64,000 bases of DNA from Valencia hispanica (GCA_963556495.2 OY747715.1:580001-644000); one strand, 5' to 3'. Shown: positions 28,601-39,872, counted from the first letter of the stretch. Made by a program: numbers and translations. Notes: a model not told the origin generated them from the sequence alone.

Positions 28601-30719
28601 AATATATAATCAAATAATTTATAATGAAAATGATTAAAGAGAGATGGACAGGTGAGATGGACCATGTGACCTCAGGGTGGAGCCACCGGAAACATTTCCC
28701 TCTGAAAGCTGCTTCATCAGGACCAGTCCGTGATGGTAGACTCTCTGCTAGATGAATGCTGGAACTACAGATGGCAGTGAGCACAGAGGAGTCCGGGTTC
28801 CAACAAACATTCATCTGAACAAGATTTACTTCCTCTTTCTGAAGATTTCATTCATCTTTAACGTTTCTACATCGTTTCTGTTTCCAGCAACAAACTTTAT
28901 GGATTTTATGGTAACAAACCTCTGAGCCTTTTACCACCAGCTTCAGTCATAGAGGGACTCTGGTTGTTAATGTGCTGAGTCATGTGTCATGTCTGATTAA
29001 TGTGCTGAGTCATCAGAGCTGTAGGTGTGCCTGCAGCTTCATTTAGGCCCTGTTCAGATGACAGGATTTTTAAGCCGATTTTGGAACCGATTCTCCCATT
29101 CCGACAATCGTTAAGGACGTTACGATTATCAAGATGGCTCTAAAGAGAATCCTGACAGATGTTCCTCTCGTGTGTTCAGACGTCGGGAGCGCTCCCATCA
29201 CAGATCGGGAATATTCAACATGGTGGACCGTCTTGGCCCGATATCACAGTGTGTTGAGGGGACAAACTCACTTGAATGTGAACTGTGGCCAATCAGAAAG
29301 CGAGCTGCCAGGCAGCGATGCACCTTGGAAGCGTCTATTATTATTTCATTATTATTACTATTGTCCACCATAGAAACAGAGATCAGTCAGAGCAAAGTGT
29401 GTAACAACATTTCAGTGAAAATAAAACAATACCTCATCTCCATATCTGTAACAAGTAGAGCCCAGCTCCTTCTGCCTCCATTAGTCCTCAAACTATTGCT
29501 GATGCCTCGTTTATTTACTCCGAAGTCCCGTTTTATCTCGCGTGATTCTGAGTGTGGCGTCTGATCATAACCGCACACCGTGGGACTGTTATTTCTACGG
29601 CTATTTATCGCTGTGTGTGAATTCTCTCAAGGTTTAGAAATCGTACGACGATTTTAAAACCTGCCGTGTGGCCCATCGTTAGGGGTATCGGTGAACATAG
29701 AGGCACGCCACACTTTTCAGATGTTTATTAATAAAACCATGAAAACAAGGCAGAGACACACTCAGGGTTCTGGTCGGGTCAGAACACAAGAACTCTGCTT
29801 TAGATTACCAGTTAGAGCGCCCAATCAGAGCAGAGCTTTCCAGAGATCTCCCTGATGATTGGTTGGGAGACGTCTACACAGAAAACCCTCAGAATGAACC
29901 CAAATGTTCTGATCCGTAGAACCTCTCTGAAACTCTACAGCGGTTCTGGTTCCGTCAAACTGAGCTTCACATTTATATAGAACAATCATCTCCTCCTTAC
30001 AGGAACCCAGTTCTGGACCGACAGGAGCAGAACCAGATCCAGATTCTGCTATACAACGGACCAGAACCAAGAAACAGTTACCAAGCTGGAGAACTGGCTT
30101 TAAATGGGTCCTTCAGCGATCCAATCGGATCGGAGAGTTCTGGACCAGGAACGTGAGAAGAAGCCCGGTTCTGTTTAGTGTATATTTATTGAAAAGGTTC
30201 TGGAGAGGAACCACCTGTTGCGTTACAGAACCAGCTCCTCCTGGTCTGGGTCACCAACCTGGTACCATCTGTAGGTTCTACTGGGACTGGTTTGGTGAGT
30301 CCAGTTTGTGGTTACTGTCACCTGGTTCTAATGTTTAGGAATAAAGATGTTCTGGTTCTTGTTTATAGTCCAGAAACCTCCGATCCGGGCTTCTCTGGTT
30401 CTGTTTGGGTTTCTGGTCTTTGGTGTTCAGGTCCAATGTCCCAGAGAGTTCTCCAAGGTTCTGAAGGGGATTCAGAAAGTCTGAAGTCAGTGGATACGCT
30501 TCTGGAGAGTTTACAGTCAGAACCAAAGACCACGGTACCAGTTGTTCTGGTTCTGTCTTTAGATGAGGAGAGTTTGTGGTCTGGATTGATCTAAAAGGAG
30601 CAGAAACCTGAATCCTGAGTAGGAGTCCAGACCTTCACGGTCACCAGAATCAGACGGTACCGGTATTAATGCTCTAGAACCAGCCTACAGTGGAAGGTGA
30701 GAAGAATAATTTTAACAGA
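28600..30719. other. Intergenic region between LINE nest and sra1
   Basis: No convincing gene. 29050-29690 may be an old DNA element (GGCCCTGTTCAGATGACAGG at its left edge, a loosely inverted GGGCCACACGGCAGG at its right), but the ends do not match well. An 81-codon minus-strand frame (30070-29825) is followed by an AATAAA on the same strand near 29733; I recognise no protein in it. The rest is rich in GGTTCTGG-like words and otherwise featureless. Confidence 0.4.
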
Positions 30720-30725
30720 TTTATT
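30720..30725 (-). terminator. sra1: sra1 polyadenylation signal
   Basis: AATAAA on the minus strand, 44 bp past the sra1 stop codon, implying a very short 3' UTR. Confidence 0.7.
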
Positions 30726-30768
30726 AACAGAGTTAATTAGTGAGCGGAATGCAAAGACTTCTGGGTAA

Positions 30769-31043
30769 TCAGGATTGGGATTCTGGGTCCTGGGCCGGTT
30801 CTACAGAGTCTGGTTCAGATTCTAGGTCCTGGTCTGGTTTTACAGGCTCCTCAGAAGGTTCTGCAGACTCCTGGACTGGTACTGTTAGGTTCTGAAGCAG
30901 TTTCAGGTGTTCTGGACTCAGATTTCTGGTTTCAGCGATGAGTCGTTTAACGCCGACCATCCATTGGCTGACCTCAGTCACATGATCAACCATCAGAGAG
31001 CGATGGATCTCATCCGCTGAGTCCCAGTTACCTGCCTGCAGCT
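30769..31043 (-). CDS. sra1: sra1 coding exon 6 with stop codon
   Basis: Begins [20 protein letters not shown] and includes the hallmark [14 protein letters not shown], then an acidic Pro-rich tail and TGA at 30771-30769. Confidence 0.94.
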
Positions 31044-33086
31044 CTGGAAGAGACAGACAGGTGTTCAGTCAGCAGAGCAGGCAGACAGGTGCATGATGGG
31101 ACAGACAGGAGCGTGATGGGACAGACAGGGGGACAGGTTACCTCGGGACAGGCTGTCCATGCGTCTGGTGACAGGCAGGCTGAGTTTACCTGACCTCCAG
31201 CTGTCCTCCAGGAGCCGGAGCCTCTTGGCTACGTCATTACACACCTGGCCCTGCCGACAGGTGAGTTAGTGTTAGAAACAGAGCAGCAGTATCAGCTTTG
31301 TGACGCTGCCCCCTGCTGGTGTAAGCTCACCTTAACAGAGTTGTTGCAGGCATGGAGCGCTTCCTTCAGCAGTGACATCACAGCCTCCACATCGGGCTCT
31401 GATTGGCTGCTGTCTGCCTCTCTCTGACTCCTCATTTGTCCCAAAGGAGGTGTGGCCACGCCGTCAGGTGGAGGGCGGGCTGGAACATGTTAAAGTAGCT
31501 CAGGTGTGTTGAGCAGCTGAAACATTACAGCGTGTAGTGAGATAGTTCTGACCCATACCTGGGAGAGGAGGCGGAGCTATTCCACCCATGGGTGGGGCCA
31601 TGGGGTTGGAAGATGGAGAGGCTGTGGGAGGGGCCCCTGGACCTGTAGACCAATCAGAGACAGAGGAGTTATTGTACAGTAGGGCCTGTTTTACAGGTCA
31701 GGTGAGCGTCAGCGCCCAGGTGTGCTGGCTGCAGGTGAATCAGTCGTCTGAGTACCTGAGCTCGTCGCTCTCTTGTTCAGAGGGTTCCTCTGAGGTCCGC
31801 GGGCCTTCTGCAGCCCATAGGAGAACTGGGGGGGGTCGTTCCAGCCCCGCTCCTGGTTGCCTTGGAAACATTAATGACACAGTTCATGGGAAATGCTGAA
31901 TATTACTGACTAACGTTTAGAGATAGACCCTCAGACATGAACTATAACCCAAAGTAACTAAAGCTATCATCCAGCAGGGGGAGCTACTTCTAGTCACACA
32001 TAGGGGTGGGTATCACCAGGTACCTCCCAATATGATACTATGACGATATTTTGCCTACGATAACGATAATATCACGATACAGCGATTCTGCGATAATCAA
32101 CAAATTGCATACATTTAATCCATGATACATCATGACATCTGTCACTGAAGACATTCAGAATTTATTGACTTCATGAAAACCATTTTAAATGAACTACAAA
32201 GTATTGTCAATCAATTTCACATAAATGGGAGCAATTCATGTGAAATTTGTAAAACAGTAAAACAAAGTGCACACTAGCTCTTTTCAAAGGAGCATATAAA
32301 AAATAAACATTTCAGTCAGTGCATTATAACTTAAACAACTGGGTGGTCTATGAAAACCTGGCTACACATTTTATCTTTTACTTACCACTGTGTGTAAAGT
32401 TTAACCTAAACCTGCACATACATTTTAGTGCTAACATTTGTTTGTTCTTTGTAAACTTTAAAACCTGAGAACATTTAACTTGTGCTTAGTTCTTGACTTG
32501 TGTTAAGTTTAACCTAAACATGTAATGCACATATATTTCACCTACTGCAGTCGCCAACACTTATTTGTGCAAAGCTTGAAAAATGGTAGGTTTTTATGAG
32601 ATAATCTGTGAAGAATGTGTTTATTGTTTAAATATCAATATTTGGTGCCAATATATCAATAATGTACCATAAGACGAAATATCGCGATATTACATAATAT
32701 CGCGATATTTTGGCACACCCCTAGTCACACAGTATAACCTGGTTTATAACTCATCATCTGAGATCAAACAGTTCACTTATATTATTTTATATTTAGACCT
32801 GAATGGTTGATGCTGGATAAATTATTACCAAGCCGAGTTTAACAGGTCAGGCAGACCTCTGATCAGCGACATATTGGATCCATATAAACTCAGCGGTTAT
32901 TGTGTGATTAATCAGAGAAGTTTAAATTCAGAGGTTTTTAAATAAGGTTCCTGTCTGTGACTGTTAGCGGGCGGCTAACAGAGCTAAAGCTGTTTTAAAG
33001 CCAGCAGCAGGACTCTGTTCGTGTTCTCCCTGACAGCTGGGCTCCTCTGGAGGAAACTCACCGGGTTTAACGTACATGTCCTCCAT
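30769..33086 (-). CDS. sra1: Steroid receptor RNA activator protein (SRAP), complete
   Basis: SRA1 is the unusual locus that makes both a protein and a coactivator RNA for nuclear receptors. Six coding exons on the minus strand (33086-33062, 31860-31756, 31642-31559, 31479-31331, 31250-31142, 31043-30769) join in frame to 248 residues, close to the roughly 236 of human. The N-terminus [20 protein letters not shown] and Pro-rich middle (about 44-85) match the family. The C-terminal helical-bundle domain spans roughly residues 100-195, with [27 protein letters not shown] and the nearly invariant [20 protein letters not shown]. The last 50 residues are a Glu/Pro/Asp/Gln-rich tail with imperfect repeats. 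All introns are GT-AG. Intron 1 (1201 bp) is mostly a hAT-type MITE. apbb3 starts 6.7 kb away in the opposite direction. Confidence 0.94.
31142..31250 (-). CDS. sra1: sra1 coding exon 5
   Basis: 109-nt exon encoding [18 protein letters not shown] and [15 protein letters not shown], helices 2-3 of the domain. Donor GTAACC. Confidence 0.92.
31331..31479 (-). CDS. sra1: sra1 coding exon 4
   Basis: 149-nt exon from the end of the Pro-rich region to the first helix of the SRA1 domain ([15 protein letters not shown]). Donor GTGAGC. Confidence 0.9.
31559..31642 (-). CDS. sra1: sra1 coding exon 3
   Basis: 84-nt exon encoding the Pro-rich linker ([20 protein letters not shown]). Acceptor GTCTACAG, donor GTATGG. 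Confidence 0.88.
31756..31860 (-). CDS. sra1: sra1 coding exon 2
   Basis: Encodes [18 protein letters not shown] and a basic stretch ending KRATSS. The acceptor is TTTCCAAG and the donor GTACTC. Confidence 0.9.
32001..32723. mobile_element. hAT-type MITE with perfect 8-bp target-site duplication, in sra1 intron 1
   Basis: Ends are TAGGGGTGGG on the left and the inverse of TAGGGGTGTG on the right. GTCACACA flanks it on both sides (31993-32000 and 32724-32731), the 8-bp duplication expected of hAT transposons. Subterminal segments are rich in CGATAT palindromes (32040-32095 and 32680-32712). No transposase-like frame, so it is non-autonomous. Confidence 0.85.
33062..33086 (-). CDS. sra1: sra1 coding exon 1
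   Basis: Encodes MEDMYVKP plus one base; GTGAG donor at 33061. The second Met (residue 4) aligns with the position before YVKPGN in other species. Confidence 0.9.
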
Positions 33087-33300
33087 GTTGGAGCCTGGAA
33101 ACAGCTGCTTCTTCCCGGGGAGGCTGAGCGGAGCTAACGGCTAGGCTAGCCGGAAGAGCTTCGACACAATAAAAGCTTCTACTTTGATTTGTTTAAAGAG
33201 ATTTTTCTTATAATGTCCTGAACTAAATACGAAGTCTAGTGTTGACTTGCAAGTGATAAACCAAAACGTTGAGTTAAATAACTGAGATCACATCCGGTCA
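33087..33300 (-). promoter_or_regulatory. sra1: sra1 5' leader and proximal promoter
   Basis: Sequence upstream of the sra1 ATG. It holds two ETS-type words, GCCGGAAG at 33149-33156 and ATCCGG near 33292, and no TATA box near the start. Such a TATA-less ETS promoter would suit a broadly expressed gene; this is inference from motifs only. Confidence 0.4.
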
Positions 33301-34100
33301 GAATGTCAAAATAAAAGTAGCTCGTATAGAGACGTTTTTCTCTTTAGCTTAACTCTTCGATTTCTTGTCTTCGTTTTAACGTTACATTAAAGTCATATTT
33401 ATTAAAGTTAATATGTTCAAATGTTCCACAATCAAACAATCAGTTTCTGAGTGAAGAAATCAGGCATTTATGCACTATTTATTACCTGCTACAGGTAAAT
33501 TATCTGTCATGACATTTATCTTTATATTTTCCCTCTGAGAGAAACTTGAAGCATGACATTTCAGTATGTTACAGTTTAAATAAAATACTATTGTTTTACA
33601 TTTGTATTTTTAATGAGTTTGCATAAGACAAAAATCTTTTTTTTAATATCATGCATCTGTTTTCAGACCTATTTTTCATTCAGGGTCAGTTGTTGCCTCC
33701 ATTCACCCCTCCATTACAGGGTTATTAATCTAACATCTATATTCAGTAACTCACACCCCCGGGTGGGATTCCAACCCAGGACCTTCTTGCTGCATGGCCA
33801 CAGTGTTAACAACTGTGTCATTGTAGTGTGTGTGTATATTGCATTATTATTAGTCCATCTTTATCTAGAGTAGAATGAACAGAATCGATCTGAGGTTTCA
33901 CTGTTAGCGTCTAGTCACCGTGTGTCCCTCAGAGGATTTATGATAACATTTACTTTGAAGAGTCACACACCTCTACTTCCTGTTGCAATGGCTAGCTTCA
34001 ATTGCTGCCAGCTTCTCACAAACGTCCGGGACACGTGGCTACCGTCAGACACCGTGACGTCATCGCGGCGTCAGGTAGCGTCACAACCAGAACAGAGAAA
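33301..34100. other. Intergenic sequence upstream of sra1
   Basis: AT-rich low-copy sequence apart from the tRNA-like SINE piece at 33745-33830. No coding exon seen. Confidence 0.4.
33745..33830 (-). mobile_element. tRNA-derived SINE fragment
   Basis: On the minus strand it reads CAGCAAGAAGGTCCTGGGTT followed by GGAATCC, a degenerate pol III B-box region of a tRNA-like repeat common in fish. The A box is degraded and no tail is visible, so I do not call a tRNA gene. Confidence 0.5.
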
Positions 34101-35305
34101 CTGAACTTTAATCCTTCCTGGCATGGATTCAACGCGGTACTGGAAACATTCCTCAGAGATTTTGGTCCATATTGACATGATAGCATCACGCTGCAGATTT
34201 CTAATCAGCCAATCACATGGCGGCAACTCAATGCATTTAGGCATGGTGAAGACGATCTGCTGCAGTTCAAAGCGAGCATCAGAATAAGGAAGAAAGGTGA
34301 TTGAAGCGACTGTGAACGTGGCATGGTTGTTGGTCTGAGTATCTCAGAAACTGCTGATCTACTGGGATTTTCTCCCACAGCCATCTCTAGGGTTTACAGA
34401 GAATGGTCAGAAAAATGGAAAATATCCAGTAAGCAGCAGTTCTGTGGGCAAAAACGCCTTGTTGATGCCAGAGGTCAGAGGCCAGACCGGTTCAAGCTGA
34501 TAGAAAGGCAACAGTAACTCAAACAGCCACTCATTATAACCAAGGTATGCAGAAGAGCATCTCTGAAGGAACAACACGTCGAACCTTGAGGCAGATGGGC
34601 TACAGCAGCAGATGACCACAACGGGAGCCACTCCTATCAGCTAAGAACAGGAAACTGAGGCTACAGTTCTCACAGGCTCACCAAAACTGGACAATAGAAG
34701 ATCGGATAAATGTTTCCTGGTCTGATGAGTCTCGATTTCTGCTGCGACATTCAGATGGTCGGGTCAGAATTTGGCGTCAACAACATGAAAGCATGGATCC
34801 ATCCTGCCTTGTATTAACGGTTCAGGCCGGCGGTGGTGGTCTAATGGTGTGGGGGACATTTTCTTGGGCCCCTTGGTATCAACTGTGCATTGTTGCAACG
34901 CCACAGCCTATCTGAGTGTTGTTGCTGACCATGTTTATCCCTCTATGACCACAGTGGACCCATCTTCTGATAATGCGCCGTGTCATAAAGCTCCAATCAT
35001 CTCAGACTGGTTTCATGAACATGACAATGAGTTCACTGGACTCTAATGGCCTCCACAGTCACCAGATCTCAATCCAATAGATTCACCTTTGGGATGTGGT
35101 GGAACGGGAGATTCGCATCATGGATGTGCAGCCGACAAATCTGCAGCGTGATGCTATCATGTTAATATGGACCAAAATGTCTGAGGAATGTTTCCAGTAC
35201 CGCGTTGAATCTATGCCACGAAGGATTAAGGCAGTTCTGAAGGCAAAAGGGGTCCAACCCGGTACTAGCTAGGTGTATCTTATAAAGTGGCCAGTGAGTG
35301 TATAT
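34101..35305 (+). mobile_element. Tc1-like transposon, left end missing
   Basis: The plus strand encodes a helix-turn-helix part (MVVGLSISETADLLGF, near 34323), WTIEDRINVSWSDESRF (near 34690) and a GGGGLMVWGTFSW core (near 34825), followed by further decayed catalytic sequence. Arms of about 95 bp (34101-34195 and 35148-35245) are inverted copies of each other. The outer right terminus with TAGGTGTATCTTATAAAGTG (35269-35288) has no partner on the left, so the left terminus is deleted. Confidence 0.85.
34323..35250 (+). pseudogene. Tc1-like transposase pseudogene
   Basis: The transposase frame is broken by at least five stops or shifts (for example 34515, near 34610, and several after 34900). 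The first catalytic Asp (SWSDESRF) is recognisable; the later DDE residues are obscured by frame damage. Confidence 0.75.
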
Positions 35306-35704
35306 GAGTCCACCTTTTTAATGCTTCGGTACTAACTGCAGCTCGGTTCCGACCCATCAGAGGAATGTCTCGTTCCTGCTTTGGGGAACAATCATTTAAA
35401 GTTATTGTCTATATTCTGCTGTCAGAAATCAGCTTATTTGAGCCATGAATAATATTTATTGGTTTGGTTGAGGGTCAGAATCCGTCACGTTTAGGAGCAA
35501 CCAGCTGACCCCAGGAACGATCAGAACCCGATAACTTAGAACAAAGAGTTTTCAGAAAATTATTATTTATTTATTAAGCTCCATTCATCCATCAGAAAAT
35601 CTAAAGGAGAAACATTGAAATAACCAAAAATTCTCTAAAAGCAGAAACTGATCATCATCATGTCCTGCTGAGGTTCTGCTGAGATTCTGTTGAGTTTCCT
35701 TTGA

Positions 35705-36290
35705 TCAAATCAAATCAAATCAAACTTTATTTATAAAGCGCTTTTAATACAAGAAGTTGGATCACAAAGTGCTTTACAGATTAAAATGACCCCACATAAA
35801 ACCACCTTCCCTTCCCTCCCCCACAGATTTAAAAGCATGGTCACAGTTATACCCCCCTCCCCCCAACCCATCTCCCATGCACACACACAGTTAAAAGAAA
35901 AAGTTAAAAGGACATTGGGCCGAGTGCAGATGAACCATGCAAGGAAACGCCATCAGAGGAGCCATCTGCACCGGCAGCAGTAGATTAACAGCAGCAGCCG
36001 AGGCACCGACACAGGGCGCCCAGTGGAGGGGAGGCCAAGACCCCCACCTCCACCCAAGCTCCACCTGGAGAGCAGCCACAGCCGACCACCGCTCCCGGGG
36101 CAGAGGGCTCCCACAGAGGAAACACTGGAACGGGGATTAAGATCAATTAAAGTATAAAAATAAAGAGTAAATTAATGTGCTAAGATTAAATAGTAAAACT
36201 GATAAAAATATAATCATATAAAACACGCAGAGCAACTTAACAAACAGTGATAAATAATAATCAGTTAAAAGCTAAGCTAAAAAGGTGAGT
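35705..36290. mobile_element. Dispersed repeat starting with a CAAAT-repeat tail
   Basis: Opens with ATCAAATCAAATCAAA and CTTTATTTATAAAGCGC, a motif shared by many teleost non-LTR/SINE tails, followed by CACAAAGTGCTTTACA. The following GC-rich 300 bp (35930-36130) look like part of the same dispersed repeat. No domain is recognisable. 35306-35704 holds nothing I can name. Confidence 0.5.
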
Positions 36291-36296
36291 GATGTT

Positions 36297-39200
36297 CTGA
36301 TGTTCCGCTGAGGTTCTGCTGAGTTTCTGTTGAGGTTCCTGCTGAGGTTCTGCTGAGGTTCTGAAGCGGTCCTCGCTGAGGTTCTGAAGAGGGTCTGTTA
36401 AGGTTCTGCTGAGGTTCTGAAGAGTTTCTGCTGAGGTTCTGATGAGGTTCTGGTGAGTTTCTGAAGAGGTTCTTCTGAAGTTCTGCTGAGTTTCCTCTGA
36501 GGATCTGCTGATGTTCTGCTGGGATCTGATGAGGTTCTGTTGAGGTTCTGTTTAGTTTCTGATCAGATTCTGCTGAGATTCTGGTAAGTTTTTGAAGAGG
36601 TTCTACTGAGTTTCCTGTGAGCTTCTGAAGAGGTTCTGTTGAGGTTCCGCTGAGGTTCTGCTTTGGTTCTGAAGAGGTTCAGCTGAGGTTCTGTTGGGGT
36701 TCTGCTGAATTTCTGAAGAGGATCTGTTGAGGTTCTGATGAGGTTCTGCTGAGTTTCTGAAGAGGTTCTGTTGAGGTTCTGCTAGGTTCTGCTGAGGTTC
36801 TGTTGATGTTCTACTGAGTTCTGACTAGTTTCTGATGAGGTTCTGCTGAGGTTATGTTGAGGTTCTGATGAGTTTCTTAAGATGTTCTGTTGACATTCTG
36901 CTAAGGTGCCGCTGAGGTTCTGCTGAGATTCTGCTGAGGTTCTGCTGAGGTTCTTCTGAGGTTCTTCTGAGGTTCAGCTGAGGTTTTGCTGAGTTTCTGA
37001 ATAGGTTCTGTTGAGGTTCTGATGAAGTTCTGTTGAGGTTCTGAAGAGGTTCTGCTGAGGTTCTGCTGAAGTTCTGCTGAGTTTCTGTTTAGGTTCCACT
37101 GATGTTTTGCTGAGTTTCTGAAGAGGTTCTGTTGAGGTTCTGCTAGGTTGAGCTGAGGTTCTGCGTAGGTTCTGTTTACGTTCTGCTGAGTTTCTGTTTA
37201 GGTTCCACTGAGGTTCTTCTGAGGTTCTGCTGAGATTCTTCTGAGGTTCTGCTGAAGTTCTGCTAAGATTCTGCTGAGGTTCTGCTGAGATTCTGCTGAG
37301 GTTCTTCTGAAGTTCTGTTGAGATTCTGCTCAGGTTCTGCTGAGGTTCTGCTTAGATTCTGCTGAAGTTCTGCTGCAGTTCTGCTGAGGTTCTGCTTATA
37401 TTCTGCTGAGGTTCTGCTGAGGTTCTGCTTATATTCTGCTGAGGTTCTGCTGAAGTTCTGCTTAGATTCTGCCGAGGTTCTGCTGAAATTCTGCTGAGGT
37501 TCTGCTGAGGTTCTGCTGAGGTTCTGATGAGGTTCTGCTGAGTTTCTGAAGAGGTTCTGTTGAGGTTCTACTGAGTTTCTGCTGAGGTTCTGATGAAGGT
37601 TATGTTGATGTTCTGCTGAGGTTCTGCTGAAGTTCTGCTGAGATTTTGCTGAGGTTGTGCTGAAGTTCTGCTGAGGTTCTGCTGATGTTCTGCTGAGGTT
37701 CTTTTGGGGTTCTGATGAGGTTCTGATGAGGTTCTGCTGAGGTTCTGCTGAGGTTTTGAAGAGGTTTTGCTGAGATTCTGCTGAGGTTCTGCTGAGGTTC
37801 TGCTGAGGTTTTGAAGAGGTTTTGCTGAGGTTCTGCTGAGGTTCTGCTGAGGTTCTGAAGAGTTTCTGCTGAGGTTCTGATGAGGTTCTGGTGAGTTTCT
37901 GAAGAGGTTCTTCTGAAGTTCTGCTGAGTTTCCTCTGAGGATCTGCTGATGTTCTGCTGGGATCTGATGAGGTTCTGTTGAGGTTCTGTTTAGTTTCTGA
38001 TCAGATTCTGCTGAGATTCTGGTAAGTTTTTGAAGAGGTTCTACTGAGTTTCCTGTGAGCTTCTGAAGAGGTTCTGTTGAGGTTCCGCTGAGGTTCTGCT
38101 TTGGTTCTGAAGAGGTTCAGCTGAGGTTCTGTTGGGGTTCTGCTGAATTTCTGAAGAGGATCTGTTGAGGTTCTGATGAGGTTCTGCTGAGTTTCTGAAG
38201 AGGTTCTGTTGAGGTTCTGCTAGGTTCTGCTGAGGTTCTGTTGATGTTCTACTGAGTTCTGACTAGTTTCTGATGAGGTTCTGCTGAGGTTATGTTGAGG
38301 TTCTGATGAGTTTCTTAAGATGTTCTGTTGACATTCTGCTAAGGTGCCGCTGAGGTTCTGCTGAGATTCTGCTGAGGTTCTGCTGAGGTTCTTCTGAGGT
38401 TCTTCTGAGGTTCAGCTGAGGTTTTGCTGAGTTTCTGAATAGGTTCTGTTGAGGTTCTGATGAAGTTCTGTTGAGGTTCTGAAGAGGTTCTGCTGAGGTT
38501 CTGCTGAAGTTCTGCTGAGTTTCTGTTTAGGTTCCACTGATGTTTTGCTGAGTTTCTGAAGAGGTTCTGTTGAGGTTCTGCTAGGTTGAGCTGAGGTTCT
38601 GCGTAGGTTCTGTTTACGTTCTGCTGAGTTTCTGTTTAGGTTCCACTGAGGTTCTTCTGAGGTTCTGCTGAGATTCTTCTGAGGTTCTGCTGAAGTTCTG
38701 CTAAGATTCTGCTGAGGTTCTGCTGAGATTCTGCTGAGGTTCTTCTGAAGTTCTGTTGAGATTCTGCTCAGGTTCTGCTGAGGTTCTGCTTAGATTCTGC
38801 TGAAGTTCTGCTGCAGTTCTGCTGAGGTTCTGCTTATATTCTGCTGAGGTTCTGCTGAGGTTCTGCTTATATTCTGCTGAGGTTCTGCTGAAGTTCTGCT
38901 TAGATTCTGCCGAGGTTCTGCTGAAATTCTGCTGAGGTTCTGCTGAGGTTCTGATGAGGTTCTGCTGAGTTTCTGAAGAGGTTCTGTTGAGGTTCTACTG
39001 AGTTTCTGCTGAGGTTCTGATGAAGGTTATGTTGATGTTCTGCTGAGGTTCTGCTGAAGTTCTGCTGAGATTTTGCTGAGGTTGTGCTGAAGTTCTGCTG
39101 AGGTTCTGCTGATGTTCTGCTGAGGTTCTTTTGGGGTTCTGATGAGGTTCTGATGAGGTTCTGCTGAGGTTCTGCTGAGGTTTTGAAGAGGTTTTGCTGA

Positions 39201-39475
39201 GATTCTGCTGAGGTTCTGCTGAGGTTCTGCTGAGGTTTTGAAGAGATTTTGCTGAGGTTCTGCTGAGGTTCTGCTGAGGTTCTGAAGAGGTTTTGCTGAG
39301 GTTCTGCTGAGGTTCTGCTGAGGTTCTGCTGAGGTTTTGAAGAGATTTTGCTGAGGTTCTGCTGAGGTTCTGCTGAGGTTTTGAAGAGGTTTTGCTGAGA
39401 TTCTGCTGAGGTTCTGCTGAGGTTCTGCTGAGGTTCTGATGAGGTTCTGATGAGGTTCTGCGGATTTCTCTCATC
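36297..39475. repeat. 11-bp minisatellite with a 1.44-kb internal tandem duplication
   Basis: Array of an 11-bp unit CTGCTGAGGTT and its variants, close to one helical turn per unit. A block starting about 36402 recurs at about 37840: position 36423 matches 37861 and 37443 matches 38881, both at an offset of exactly 1438, so more than 1 kb carries no indel; the offset drops to 1427 after one unit was lost near 38940. Three units make 33 bp, hence the open minus-strand frames with 11-residue repeats (QQNLSRTSAEP), which are not genes. The array ends about 350 bp before the apbb3 start codon. Confidence 0.92.
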
Positions 39476-39489
39476 AGTAATTAATCTTT

Positions 39490-39821
39490 TCATTGTTTCA
39501 TTTTTTACAGTGGAGGGCGATCGAGGCAGAGAGGGAGGGGAGTAATGACATCATCATGAGGGGAGGAGGAAGAGGAGGAGGAGAACAGCATCCTTCATCA
39601 GACGGAGAGGAGAGAGTCAACGAGGAAGCAGAGAACCCGGCGGGACGGAGAGTCAAACTAGGGAGAAGAAGAAACTCTGATGGTGTCTGAGACGGGGACG
39701 GACGGAGGGACGAGAGACACCCACAGAGACAGGGAGACCGAGGGATAGAGAGAGGCTTCTCCATCCGTCCTCTGGGCCTGAGCGAATCAGCTGACTGCAA
39801 CTCGGCGGGGAGGGCGGAGCC
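39490..39821 (+). promoter_or_regulatory. apbb3: apbb3 5' UTR and proximal promoter
   Basis: Purine-rich (GGA/GAG) low-copy sequence directly upstream of the apbb3 ATG, with a TGACATCATCAT word at 39546 that resembles an AP-1/CRE-type half site. No TATA box seen. The transcription start is not determined. Confidence 0.4.
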
Positions 39822-39870
39822 ATGATGGGCAAGGATTACATGTTGGCCATCATCATCGTCAACTATGATG
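39822..39870 (+). CDS. apbb3: apbb3 coding exon 1
   Basis: Two consecutive ATGs open the frame; encodes [16 protein letters not shown] plus one base. The GTGACA donor runs straight into a CA dinucleotide repeat. Confidence 0.92.
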
Positions 39871-39872
39871 GT

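Noticed and set aside
29050..29690. DNA transposon with inverted ends
   Set aside because: Left and right edges share only loose similarity and I see no target-site duplication, so ends cannot be fixed.
29825..30070. 81-codon minus-strand frame followed by AATAAA, as a terminal exon of an unknown gene
   Set aside because: No recognisable domain, no matching upstream exons, and its codons are built from the GGTTCTGG-like words common in non-coding DNA here.
33745..33830. tRNA gene
   Set aside because: Only the B-box side is recognisable, no cloverleaf or A box; a tRNA-derived SINE fragment explains it.
38900..39493. 197-codon Asn/Gln/Ser-rich minus-strand frame as a prion-like protein
   Set aside because: It is the 11-bp array read in threes; it stops being open where unit length changes.
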